From the NCBI RefSeq assembly GCF_004010325.2, contig NZ_SADR02000029.1:1-64000 (forward strand): a DNA stretch of 64,000 nucleotides. The letters are read 5' to 3'. The stretch is from Mesorhizobium sp. M00.F.Ca.ET.216.01.1.1. Lineage in GTDB: Bacteria; Pseudomonadota; Alphaproteobacteria; Rhizobiales; Rhizobiaceae. Below are positions 8,392 to 16,770 of the stretch, piece after piece (within the stretch, counting starts at the first letter, position 1; the number at the start of each line of letters is the position of its first letter). Below the pieces are notes generated by a model that saw only the letters and a list, made by a program, of their open reading frames with translations, was not told where the DNA came from and searched no databases. Position numbers and translations under genes: made by a program.

Positions 8392-8657
8392 GGGTTGTGC
8401 CGTTCCACTTGCTCACCGGCCGTTGTGGCTGCCATCCGGCACGATGGCCGGACGTTGTCCCAAAGGGGCTCGACCACGTGACCGGTGGTAAGTCCGGCGC
8501 ACAGGGCACCGCCGTGGCCTGAGGACACCGCTAACGAGTCGAGGAAATTTGAATTGCGAAAGGCCAATATTCACTAGCTCTTTGCAAGTGGATGGAGAGG
8601 CTCATGGTGTGCCGCAGTTGCTCGCTGCCGGCATGCTCTTGGCACGGTCCCGGCTGA

Positions 8658-8957
8658 TCATCCGAACTTGAACAGGACACCAAAGCCGCCGCGCGGATAG
8701 TTCCACTCGATGTCGCCGCCTTTCTCGCACAATATCCGGCAGGTGCCGCATTCCATGCAGCCGTCGGCGGTGATCTCGACTTGACCCTTGTCATTCAACT
8801 CATAGCATTTCGCTGGACAGACGTAGGTCAACGCAAGCAAGTTCGCGCTTGGCTTGTCGTGCGGTCGCACTATAATATGGGGGCGGCCGGAATCGACCAG
8901 ATAGCGGTTCTGGTAAAGCTTGTCCTCGACACGAACCTTCGTCACTGCGATCGTCAT
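8658..8957 (-). CDS. fixX: FixX ferredoxin-like protein
   Basis: 99 residues. YVCPAKCYEL and DGCMECGTCRILCEKGG provide cysteines for a [4Fe-4S] cluster; the ending IEWNYPRGGFGVLFKFG is highly typical of FixX. FixX with FixC forms the ubiquinone/ferredoxin arm of the electron-bifurcating FixABCX complex feeding nitrogenase. It is last in fixABCX, 12 bp after fixC. Confidence 0.96.
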   Translation of the reverse strand: MTIAVTKVRVEDKLYQNRYLVDSGRPHIIVRPHDKPSANLLALTYVCPAKCYELNDKGQVEITADGCMECGTCRILCEKGGDIEWNYPRGGFGVLFKFG

Positions 8958-8969
8958 CTTGTACCCTCT

Positions 8970-10274
8970 TCAGCGCCATGCCAATGCCAGGCGGACCGCG
9001 TCGCTGACCAACCCCCAGCGCGAGCGCGCGTTGATGAAGGCGGCCGTGGTGTTCTTTTCCTTCTCGATCTTCGGCGTGCCGTCGACACGCATGAAGTTCT
9101 GAGCGGCATGCGACATCAACCGCGGATAGCTGTCAAAAAAGTTGCTGGAATTGGTGTGGAGTAAGGCTGGCATGTCCTTGTATTTCTTAAGATCCTTGAT
9201 CACAAAGGAGTCATCCAGCATCGTCTTGTAGAGCGCAAGGTTCGCTTTGGTCATAGGACCGTTGCGGCTTTTGACTTTGATGATCGCCTCAGCCGCGACA
9301 CGACCCGAGGTCATGGCAAGGTTCGAACCCTCACGGTGAATGGCATTGTTCAGTTGCGCTGCGTCGCCGACGATGACCCAACCGTCGCCGAAGAGCTGCG
9401 GAATGGCCCTGTAACCACCTTCGGGGATAAGATGGGCGGCATATTCTTTCACCTCCGAGCCAGCGATCAGCGGCCGGATCGAAGGATGGTTTTTCATCGC
9501 ATCTAGGAGGGCGGACGGGCTCTCCATCGTCGCGGCGAAATCCGAGACCAGGCAGCCGATGCCGAGTGAAATCGACTCCTTGTTGGTGTAAAGGAAGCCG
9601 AGCCCGGCCATGCTGCGAGAGATCGTGCCCACGGCCTCGATTACGCAGCCTTCATCGCCCTTGACACCGAACCGCTGGCCAATGACCTCTTCGGGCAAGA
9701 AATGCATTTCCTTGACGGCAAGCGCCACGGTCTCCGGCTTCGGCATCTCGCGCAGGCCTGCGCGAGTGCCAAGCAATCCCGACACCCCTTCTGCGAGAAC
9801 GACCACATTCGCGAAGACCACTCCGCCAGCCCGGTCTGTGCGGACGCCGATCACCTTGCCATTGCCATCACGGACGAGTTCCGTCGCGGTCGTCTCACAC
9901 AGGACCGTCGCGCCAGCCTCGCGCACCTTGCGGGAAAACCATTTGTCGAACTGGGCGCGGATGATCGTGTAGCGGTTGGGTTTCGCCTCATTGAAGTCGT
10001 CCGACCGGTAATGAATTCCGGTGTGAGACGTGTCGTCCATCACCCAAAGTCGCTGTTCGACCAGGTGCCGCTCGAGGGGCGCATCATCCCGGAAGTCCGG
10101 GATGATCTTCTCCAGCATGTTCGCGTACATTATGGCACCCTGGACGTTCTTAGAGCCCGGATATTCCCCGCGCTCCAACTGCAGTACCTTCAGCCCCTGG
10201 CTTGCCAAAGTGTAAGCAGCTGCGTTTCCGGACATGCCGGCTCCGACCACAATGGCATCGAATTGTTCAATCAT
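8970..10274 (-). CDS. fixC: FixC, electron-transfer flavoprotein:quinone oxidoreductase-like
   Basis: 434 residues from ATG 10274, which has GGGAGAGGAC just upstream; an in-frame ATG seven codons earlier is less likely. FAD-binding motif DAIVVGAGMSGNAAA (about 6-20) and the distal GDAAQLNNAIHREGSNLAM block are typical of FixC and ETF-QO. FixC is the membrane-associated subunit that passes high-potential electrons to ubiquinone while FixAB drive low-potential electrons to ferredoxin. Confidence 0.96.
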   Translation of the reverse strand: MIEQFDAIVVGAGMSGNAAAYTLASQGLKVLQLERGEYPGSKNVQGAIMYANMLEKIIPDFRDDAPLERHLVEQRLWVMDDTSHTGIHYRSDDFNEAKPNRYTIIRAQFDKWFSRKVREAGATVLCETTATELVRDGNGKVIGVRTDRAGGVVFANVVVLAEGVSGLLGTRAGLREMPKPETVALAVKEMHFLPEEVIGQRFGVKGDEGCVIEAVGTISRSMAGLGFLYTNKESISLGIGCLVSDFAATMESPSALLDAMKNHPSIRPLIAGSEVKEYAAHLIPEGGYRAIPQLFGDGWVIVGDAAQLNNAIHREGSNLAMTSGRVAAEAIIKVKSRNGPMTKANLALYKTMLDDSFVIKDLKKYKDMPALLHTNSSNFFDSYPRLMSHAAQNFMRVDGTPKIEKEKNTTAAFINARSRWGLVSDAVRLALAWR

Positions 10275-10284
10275 GTCCTCTCCC

Positions 10285-11394
10285 TCAACTCGCAAGCTTG
10301 TCTCGACTGTGCGGCGACAGCCGCCGGGTGAAGGCTTCCGTCAGTGCGGGCAGGAAGCGGATTGCATCCGTGACGATCCCGAGGTGGGCGAACTCGAAAA
10401 TCGGCGCGTTCGGATCGGTGTTGATCGCGACGATGAGATCGGCCCCCTCGACCCCAACTCGGTGCTGGATGGCGCCGGAAATTCCGGCCGCGATGTAAAG
10501 CTTCGGTCGAATGGTCTTGCCAGTTTGGCCAATCTGCCGATCAGCCGGCATCCAGCCCTTCTGGACCAAGGGGCGCGAACAGCCATGCTCGGCGCCGATC
10601 GCTCGGGCAAGTTTCTTCACAAGCTGAAGGTTCTCCGCCGCGCCGAGACCGAGGCCTCCCGCAACCACGACATCCGCATAGGCAAGATTTGCCATTGCCG
10701 ACTGGTTATCCGGCAGGAAGCCGAGGACTTTGGTGACGATATCGTCCTCAACGAGCGACAGCTTGTGCCGCATGACACGCCCGACCGGCTTATCCACCCG
10801 CTGCGGCATAGGCATGACCCTTGGTCGCACCGTCGCCATTTGCGGCCGGTAGTTTAGTGTATAGATCGTACACAACAACGAGCCACCAAAAGTCGGACGG
10901 GTCGCGGCGAGTGAACCGTCGGAATCTACATCAAGTTCTGTGCAGTCGGCCGTGAGCCCCGTCTGCAGGGTCGTCGCTACCGAGCCCGCAAGATCCCTGC
11001 CCAGTGTGGTCGCGCCGAGAAGGAGGATTTCGGGTTTATGGGTATTGACCAGATCCGTGAGCGCCTTGGCGAACGGCTCGTTCCGGTAGTCGGCGAGCGG
11101 CGGCGCATCGACGATGTAGACAAGATCCGCCCCGTAAGCGAAGGCCTCGGCAACAGCGTCCTCGACCATCTCGCCCGGCGGTCCCAGCACGACGCCCGCG
11201 AGCTGGACTTCAAGCTTGTCGGCTAATTTGCGGCCTTCACCCAGCAGTTCGAATGATACAGGATGCACATTGCCGCGTTCGAGCTCGAGGAAGACCCACA
11301 CGTGCCGGTAGTCTTTGAAACGGTCGGGAAGTTCTTTCTTTACACCGGAACGGCCGGGGGCGAGGCGAGGGGTAGCTTGGCTTGCGGTCGACAT
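10285..11394 (-). CDS. fixB: FixB, ETF alpha-like subunit
   Basis: 369 residues from ATG 11394 (AGGAG six bases upstream). The C-terminal FAD motif is present: VVVAGGLGLGAAENLQLV and the block GKTIRPKLYIAAGISGAIQH then NTDPNAPIFEFAHLGIVTD, as in all ETF alpha subunits. It pairs with FixA. The gene lies 10 bp upstream of fixC and follows fixA closely, so fixABCX is one operon. Confidence 0.96.
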   Translation of the reverse strand: MSTASQATPRLAPGRSGVKKELPDRFKDYRHVWVFLELERGNVHPVSFELLGEGRKLADKLEVQLAGVVLGPPGEMVEDAVAEAFAYGADLVYIVDAPPLADYRNEPFAKALTDLVNTHKPEILLLGATTLGRDLAGSVATTLQTGLTADCTELDVDSDGSLAATRPTFGGSLLCTIYTLNYRPQMATVRPRVMPMPQRVDKPVGRVMRHKLSLVEDDIVTKVLGFLPDNQSAMANLAYADVVVAGGLGLGAAENLQLVKKLARAIGAEHGCSRPLVQKGWMPADRQIGQTGKTIRPKLYIAAGISGAIQHRVGVEGADLIVAINTDPNAPIFEFAHLGIVTDAIRFLPALTEAFTRRLSPHSRDKLAS

Positions 11395-11410
11395 TTTCTG
11401 CTCCTGGCCG

Positions 11411-12262
11411 TCACGTGCCGCTGTTGAAGGCCAACTCATGTTCCAGCGCCGGCCGGCGGGTTAAGATATTGGCGATGAGTTCATCGGCGATGTCCTGCAA
11501 GCACTTTTCCGCGGTGTCGATCTGCGCCGCGCTTTCTGCCCGTGCGGTGGGGGCGAAAACACGCTTGACGACTGTCGGCGAGCCACGCAGACCGCACCGG
11601 GTGAGATCATCAATGCCGGCGTCGGCTGCAGTCCACTTCACGACTTGGCTGCGCGCCGCGCAAAGAGCCTGCTGGAGCGAGCCCCGGCGGATTTCGTTGG
11701 TGTCTTCCAGCATGGTAATGAGGCAAGGGAGTCTGCTCTTCAGCAACTGGGTGCCGCCTTCGGCGCGACGCGCGACTTCGATCTCGCGCGTTTTGAGATC
11801 GATGGAGGCAATCTTCGCGACATAGGTAAGTTGCGATAGATCCAGGCGCTTGGCTATGCCGGGTCCGACCTGGGCGGTATCGCCGTCAATCGTCTGCTTG
11901 CCGGTGAAGACGATGTCCGGCCTGCCGAAAGTCTCCCCAATTTTTGCGATTGCTTGCGAAAGAGCAAAGGAGGTCGCCAGCGTATCGGATCCGGCAAAAT
12001 AGCGGTCCGTCAAGAGAACTGCTCGGTCAGCACCGTAACCGAGCGCCTTTCGCAGCGAGTCCTCCGCCATGGGCGGACCCATTGTGAGCACAGTAACCTC
12101 GCCACCATGAACGTCGCGCAGTTTGAGCGCTTCTTCGAGGGCGAACAGGTCGTAGGGATTGATGATGGTCGGCACACCCTGACGCATGATCGTGTTCGTC
12201 ACCGGGTGGACGCGGATCTGTGCCGAATCCGGCACCTGCTTGATGCAGATTACGATGTGCAT
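11411..12262 (-). CDS. fixA: FixA, ETF beta-like subunit
   Basis: 283 residues from ATG 12262, the point where homology begins (MHIVICIKQVPDSAQIRVHP). ETF beta signature AKRLDLSQLTYVAKI in the middle and PCLITMLEDTNEIRRGSL. FixA holds the bifurcating FAD together with FixB. First gene of fixABCX, with its own NifA/sigma-54 promoter about 60 bp upstream. Confidence 0.96.
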   Translation of the reverse strand: MHIVICIKQVPDSAQIRVHPVTNTIMRQGVPTIINPYDLFALEEALKLRDVHGGEVTVLTMGPPMAEDSLRKALGYGADRAVLLTDRYFAGSDTLATSFALSQAIAKIGETFGRPDIVFTGKQTIDGDTAQVGPGIAKRLDLSQLTYVAKIASIDLKTREIEVARRAEGGTQLLKSRLPCLITMLEDTNEIRRGSLQQALCAARSQVVKWTAADAGIDDLTRCGLRGSPTVVKRVFAPTARAESAAQIDTAEKCLQDIADELIANILTRRPALEHELAFNSGT

Positions 12263-12318
12263 TGGCGATTTCTCTAAGCTCCCAGTCCGGATGCGTGCTT
12301 GGCGGTTCACCTCATGCC

Positions 12319-12421
12319 TGCATCGTTCATGCCAAGTCTTCTTCCTGCCTCTATTCCAGAAGGTGGCTTCGTTTGCTTCCGAGGAGGCGTCATGAGGACT
12401 GGATTTGTCGACTTCTCGACA
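12319..12421 (-). promoter_or_regulatory. NifA/sigma-54 promoter of fixABCX
   Basis: Minus strand: TGGCATGAACGATGCA at 12319-12334 (GG-N10-GC) and NifA site TGT-N10-ACA at 12406-12421, 80 bp apart. Both sit in the short nifW-fixA interval, the site just beyond the nifW stop. Confidence 0.85.
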
Positions 12422-12449
12422 TTGTCGCGCCGCAGCCGTGTCGGGCTCA

Positions 12450-12827
12450 TTACTTTCCGAACCGCTTCAGTGCAGAGTCGAGAGGGACGAAGGCGCGGCC
12501 AGGTGCGGCACATATGTTTGGATCGTGGTCCCTTAGCACCTTGAACACACGTTGCGTGAGCGGCGAGGAAGTCGCGAAATCTTCGTAGGCGCGTTCCAGC
12601 TTGGCGCGTACCCGCGCGGCGATTACCTGGTCAGGCAGACCGGAGAAATCTTCTTCGGCAAGGTATTGGCCCACGCGCTTCATGATATGGAGCCGCGAGA
12701 CATTCATCACTTTCGGGTCGTAGGAGACGCCAAGGCAGGCGAAGAAGTCCTCCGCAGCCGACAGCCCCTTCAGTCGCGCCAGGATATCGGTGGGATCGAT
12801 CGGGCGGCTGTCAGCGGAGCAGTTCAT
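12450..12827 (-). CDS. nifW: NifW, nitrogenase-stabilising protein
   Basis: 125 residues. LARLKGLSAAEDFFACLGVSYDPKVMNVSRLHIMKR is the NifW core; AYEDFATSSPLTQRVFKVL the second block. NifW binds the MoFe protein and protects it or aids its assembly. It lies between nifS (180 bp upstream) and fixA. Confidence 0.95.
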   Translation of the reverse strand: MNCSADSRPIDPTDILARLKGLSAAEDFFACLGVSYDPKVMNVSRLHIMKRVGQYLAEEDFSGLPDQVIAARVRAKLERAYEDFATSSPLTQRVFKVLRDHDPNICAAPGRAFVPLDSALKRFGK

Positions 12828-13007
12828 TGTATTCTCCCGGCACGAAATTGTGGTGTCGATGCGTTGGTGACATTGCTGACGGCGTGCCGACCTCTGGCAC
12901 GGCGGCTGGGCAAGAGACTTGGCGATCTCAAGCTTTTCTGAAGTGGTGAAGGCGACCCCGGGTTTGACCGCTCTCCATTGCGCAGGGTCGTCACGTTGAG
13001 GAAGACC

Positions 13008-14219
13008 TCACGGCTCGTCGGCTATTGTGCCGCTCGGACCCGGGCCGGAATGAAGCTGTTCTGCACCTCGCCCGCACAGTCCAGCACTGGGAACGGCCCG
13101 TAGCTTCTCGGTGATCGCAGGCAGGACCTCAAGCACGCGGTCTACGTCATCTTCGCCGTTGTCACGCGACAAGGAGAAGCGGACTGCCCCACATGCCGCG
13201 TTCATAGCGATCAGAACATGGCTCGGTTCCAGTGAGCCAGAGGCACAGGCGGACCCGGCGGAACAGGCGATTCCCAGCCGGCTCAAGACAATTGGGATTG
13301 CATCGCCTTCGATACCTTCGAATCCAATGTTTGCAGTGTTTGGCAATCGCTCTTGCGGATCGCCGTTGATGGATGTGTTTGGGATGCGCTGGATGATCCC
13401 GTTCTCAAGGCGGTCGCGCAACCATTTTATTCGTTTTGTCTCGTCCATGAATTTCAAGGCGAGTTCGGCCGCCATGCCCAGTCCGACTATGCCGGGTGTG
13501 TTTTCAGTGCCTGCACGCCGGTCGCGCTCTTGGTGCCCACCCTTGATCATGGAGGAGAAGCGCACGCCACGTCTTACATAAAGCGCGCCTATCCCCTTTG
13601 GACCATGCAGCTTGTGGGCGGAGAGCGACAGCATGTCGATCGCGGTCGATTTCAGCTCAATCGGAAGCCTTCCGACCGCCTGCACTGCATCAGTGTGGAA
13701 AAGCGCGCCGACTTCCCTGGCTAGATCGGCAAGCTTAACCACGGGAAAGATCGTACCGGTCTCATTGTTCGCCCACATTATCGAGACGATTGCCACTTGT
13801 GGGGTGAGGGCGGTTCTGTAGGCGTCCAGGTCGAGCCGGCCGTGGTGATCGACTGGGATAATGTGCACCTTGACGCCGCGCGTCTTTTCAAGGTGCGCGC
13901 ACAACTTCAGAACGGCCGGATGTTCAACCGCGGAAGTCACTATTTCCGTTCGGTCGGGCATCACCTCCAGCGCCGAAAGGATGGCTGTACTGTCGCTTTC
14001 AGTCCCGCCCGAGGTGAAGATGATCTCGTCCTCGAATCCCGCGCCGATGAGGGCTTGCAACTGTTGCCTCGCCTTTCTCACGGCTTCAGCAACCGATGCG
14101 CCATAGGCGTGCATGGACGAATGATTGCCAAATTGCTCCGTAAAGAAAGGCAACATCGCTCCAACGACTGCAGGATCAACCCGCGTCGTTGCGTTGTTGT
14201 CGAGATAGACAGGGCTCAT
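13008..14219 (-). CDS. nifS: NifS cysteine desulfurase
   Basis: 403 residues. PLP enzyme of the aminotransferase V fold: YLDNNATTRVDP at the N-terminus, His in VTSAVEHPAVL, PLP lysine in SLSAHKLHGPKG (about residue 202) and the mobile-loop catalytic Cys in CSAGSACASGSLEPSHVL (about 325-328). It releases sulfur from cysteine for nitrogenase clusters. The C-terminal 25 residues (GRGAEQLHSGPGPSGTIADEP) look non-conserved. It is read after iscN and the shortened nifU. Confidence 0.95.
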   Translation of the reverse strand: MSPVYLDNNATTRVDPAVVGAMLPFFTEQFGNHSSMHAYGASVAEAVRKARQQLQALIGAGFEDEIIFTSGGTESDSTAILSALEVMPDRTEIVTSAVEHPAVLKLCAHLEKTRGVKVHIIPVDHHGRLDLDAYRTALTPQVAIVSIMWANNETGTIFPVVKLADLAREVGALFHTDAVQAVGRLPIELKSTAIDMLSLSAHKLHGPKGIGALYVRRGVRFSSMIKGGHQERDRRAGTENTPGIVGLGMAAELALKFMDETKRIKWLRDRLENGIIQRIPNTSINGDPQERLPNTANIGFEGIEGDAIPIVLSRLGIACSAGSACASGSLEPSHVLIAMNAACGAVRFSLSRDNGEDDVDRVLEVLPAITEKLRAVPSAGLCGRGAEQLHSGPGPSGTIADEP

Positions 14220-14232
14220 TGGGAGTGATCCT

Positions 14233-14550
14233 TCAACTGCTGAAATGATTCAAGGGTAGGCGGGCCATTGAACCTCTGGCGCATATCGTATCTGGTAAGG
14301 TGGGCGGCCGGGCGAGCGATGGCTTGGCTGACCGGTCGCTGTCGACATTGCCCTTTGGTGGCGGCATCCGCCGGGAATTCAGCTGTTTCGGGCAATTTTG
14401 TTTGCTTGCCCACGGCAACGATCGATGATCGCGATTTCGCGCATCACCGAACGCAATTGTTCCGGGCCGACAGTGCGTGTCGGCCGGTTCCAGAGCGCCG
14501 GCGGTTACCGGTTCGACGCAGTATTCCTTGGCGTCGCTATAGTCGAACAT
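14233..14550 (-). pseudogene. nifU: shortened NifU
   Basis: From ATG 14550 (GAGGGAAC upstream) the first 40 residues MFDYSDAKEYCVEPVTAGAL and GTIAFGDA match the start of NifU/IscU scaffolds (MWDYSEKV...GSIACGDA), but the remaining 65 residues do not and look like out-of-frame sequence; the second scaffold Cys, the [2Fe-2S] domain and the C-terminal domain are missing. It is probably a deleted gene. Short nifU genes have been described in the same iscN-nifU-nifS-nifW order in R. etli (from memory), so a retained short product cannot be excluded. Confidence 0.6.
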
Positions 14551-14567
14551 AGCCTGTTCCCTCGCAA

Positions 14568-14888
14568 TCATTTGCAGGACTTGCCGCAGCCGCACGTCTC
14601 ACGCGCATTGGGGTTATCGAAAACAAAGCCGGATGTTTCGAGCCCAGTGACGAAGTCCACGGTCATGCCGGCGGCATGGGGTTGGGAGCCTCTATCCATG
14701 AACACCTTGAGCCCATCTCGCTCGATGATCGCATCGCCCTCACGTGAGACGCTCTCCAGGCCCATTGAGTATTGGAAGCCGGCGCAGCCGCCGGCATGGA
14801 CCATGATGCGAAATCCTTCCGCCGGCTCGCTGGCGCGGTAAAGAGCGGCCTTGATGGCGGCAACAGCGTTGTCGGTGAGCGTAATCAT
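14568..14888 (-). CDS. iscN: IscN/HesB-type A-type iron-sulfur carrier
   Basis: 106 residues from ATG 14888 (GAGGAGAAAT upstream). Conserved A-type carrier features: MVHAGGCAGFQYSMG (first Cys) and the C-terminal NARETCGCGKSC pair. It hands Fe-S clusters to nitrogenase proteins. First gene of iscN-nifU'-nifS-nifW. Confidence 0.93.
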   Translation of the reverse strand: MITLTDNAVAAIKAALYRASEPAEGFRIMVHAGGCAGFQYSMGLESVSREGDAIIERDGLKVFMDRGSQPHAAGMTVDFVTGLETSGFVFDNPNARETCGCGKSCK

Positions 14889-14929
14889 GGCTCGATTTCT
14901 CCTCGGTCCGACGTTTTCGCGGATCATCT

Positions 14930-14945
14930 CGCATGGACCGTGCCA
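14930..14945 (-). promoter_or_regulatory. sigma-54 promoter of iscN-nifS-nifW
   Basis: Minus strand TGGCACGGTCCATGCG, GG-N10-GC, about 40 bp before the iscN start. The only NifA-site-like sequence upstream is TGT-N12-ACA at 15040-15057 (two bases too long), about 100 bp away and shared with the divergent promoter at 15141. Confidence 0.75.
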
Positions 14946-15039
14946 AAGGGAAGACGTGTCAAAAACCGTAGGACATCCCGACGTCTCTTATGCTCGATTG
15001 CTGGGGAGACGTCCGACAACCGACACTTACTGTCGGGTT

Positions 15040-15156
15040 TGTCGCGTCCGCGTCACAGGAAGGGCGCCTGAGTTCGCGATGCACTCACGCGTAAAGCAAT
15101 GAACAGAGCCAAAGATGTTCAGAGCTTGCCGCGGAGCAACTGGCACGATTTTTGTG
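15040..15156 (+). promoter_or_regulatory. decayed copy of the nifH promoter ahead of the HmuS-like gene
   Basis: TGGCACGATTTTTGTG at 15141-15156 fits the sigma-54 consensus except that the -12 GC is GT. Upstream, TGTCGGGTTTGTCGCGTCCG (15031-15050) resembles the nifH region TGTCGGCTTTGTCGTGTCCG (36395-36414), but the NifA site has become TGT-N12-ACA (15040-15057). The leader ends GAACGAAGGAAAG before an ATG at 15238, again like nifH. Confidence 0.6.
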
Positions 15157-15237
15157 AAGCCTTCGTTGCGGCGGCAAAATTGCCGGCCGATTCACCTTTG
15201 GGTTGCCCTCGCAATCGAAGAACGAAGGAAAGCAATA

Positions 15238-15470
15238 TGATCCATCAGACCCGCCTTGAGTGGGAAAGCAGCACCGCCGGTGGTACCCGAATGCTCGATC
15301 GGCCGATTGGCGCCGACCACCCAACAATCGCTCTCTACCGGCGATTGGCCGCTGACCGCCCGGAGACAGGATTCGACTGGCATGTGCCTGACGATCGATC
15401 GCGTCCGCCGTGCACACCCCTGAGGCCCGTTTTTCGATCGATCGTCAAAAGAAGAACGGGGCGGGGGTAA
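15238..15470 (+). CDS. short unrecognised protein behind the nifH-like leader
   Basis: 77 codons beginning MIHQTRLEWESSTAGGTR, with a good ribosome site (GAAGGAAAG) carried over from the nifH-type leader. I recognise no family and it does not resemble NifH. It ends 4 bp before the HmuS-like start. It may be an accidental frame that lies behind a copied leader. Confidence 0.3.
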
Positions 15471-15474
15471 AAAC

Positions 15475-16611
15475 ATGGATCAGCGCAAGAAGCGGTCGCC
15501 CAACGAAATCCGGCGTGCGTGGGAAGTCTGTCCGAACATTCCCGCGCGTGATTTCGCCGCCCAATTGGCCATTTCGGAAGCGGAACTGGTCGCGGCCCAT
15601 TGCGGTTTCGGCGCGGCACGCATCGACCCGCGCGTCAATCACCTTCTGACGGGCCTCGAATTCGTGGGCGAAGTGACGGCGCTGACCCGCAATCAAGGTG
15701 CCGTGCACGAAAAGATTGGCGTCTTCAACAGAGTGATAACCGGCAACAATCACGCCATGGTCCTTGGTGACGAATTCGACCTTCGCGTCTTCCCGCAGGC
15801 TTGGAGGTATGGTTTCGCTGTTGAAAGGCGCCATCGCGGCGGAATCCAGCGCAGTTTGCAATTCTTCGACGCCACCGGCGCAGCAGTGCATAAGGTGCAT
15901 CTCAGGCCGGTCTCCAACCTTCATGCCTATCGAAAGCTGGTGGCCGAGCTCGTATCCGCCAACCAGGAGCCGACCATGTCGCTTAAGGCGAGAGTAGCCG
16001 ACCTGGGCGCGAGGACTGCGGACTGGGCCGGCACGGTGGACGACCTACGCGAGCACTGGAGCCGGCTGACTGACGTCAACCTTCTAAAGACGCTCAAGCT
16101 CAGCCGCTGCCAGGCTTTGCGCATGGTCGGCCAGGATTACGCTTGGCTGCTCGACAATGCCGCAGTTGGCGCCGTGCTCCAGCGTGCGGCCGAAGACGAA
16201 TTGCCGATCATGTGCTTCGTCGGCAACCGAGGTTCTATCCAGACCCATTCCGGCTTAATCAAGTCGGTCAAGCAGATCGGGCCGTGCATCTATGTGCTGG
16301 ACGAAACGTTCCGGCTGCATCTCAGGACCCACCAAATCCGTGAGGTTTGGGCCGTGCGCAAGCCGACCAATGACAGTCACGTCACCTCGCTCGAAGCATA
16401 TGGGTCCGACGGCAAGATTATCATCCAGTTGTTCGGTGCGCGCAAGGAAGGCGAACGCGAGCGCGACGACTGGCGGGTTCTGGCGGAAAACCTGCCTCGT
16501 TTCCCCGACAGCTACATGAGAAAAGACCGATCGTCGTCGGTGGGACGCCGGCGCCCATCTGCCTCCGCAGCCAGTAGCCGGGCATTGAAGCCGAGATCGG
16601 GGACACGATGA
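15475..16611 (+). CDS. HmuS/HemS-like heme-degrading protein
   Basis: 378 residues. Two tandem HemS/ChuX-type halves: the first from about 40 to 160 (LLTGLEFVGEVTALTRNQGAVHEKIGVF...HAMVLGDEFDLRVFPQAW), the second from about 220 to 340 (AAEDELPIMCFVGNRGSIQTHSGLI...ETFRLHLRTHQI). Family members bind heme and release its iron in the cytoplasm. Family length is about 345; the last 35 residues are basic, low in complexity and probably come from fused foreign sequence. No heme transporter genes follow. It stands alone, divergent from iscN, behind the worn nifH-type promoter. Confidence 0.8.
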   Translation: MDQRKKRSPNEIRRAWEVCPNIPARDFAAQLAISEAELVAAHCGFGAARIDPRVNHLLTGLEFVGEVTALTRNQGAVHEKIGVFNRVITGNNHAMVLGDEFDLRVFPQAWRYGFAVERRHRGGIQRSLQFFDATGAAVHKVHLRPVSNLHAYRKLVAELVSANQEPTMSLKARVADLGARTADWAGTVDDLREHWSRLTDVNLLKTLKLSRCQALRMVGQDYAWLLDNAAVGAVLQRAAEDELPIMCFVGNRGSIQTHSGLIKSVKQIGPCIYVLDETFRLHLRTHQIREVWAVRKPTNDSHVTSLEAYGSDGKIIIQLFGARKEGERERDDWRVLAENLPRFPDSYMRKDRSSSVGRRRPSASAASSRALKPRSGTR

Positions 16612-16770
16612 CGCAATAAGCGCGCTGTATTATCGCAACGCGATGAGCAGGAAGCAATTTGGCGCTGCCCCATCGACCGCATGGTTACGACGAAGCCGCG
16701 GCCTTTGGGCCGAGCTCAGAGGTGACAATAGCGTGAACGCCGCCGACCGTCGTCACTCCCCACCAGGCGG

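Noticed and set aside
8640..8656. sigma-54 promoter on the plus strand (TGGCACGGTCCCGGCT)
   Set aside because: Good match, but it points into the 3' end of fixX antisense and no plus-strand gene follows.
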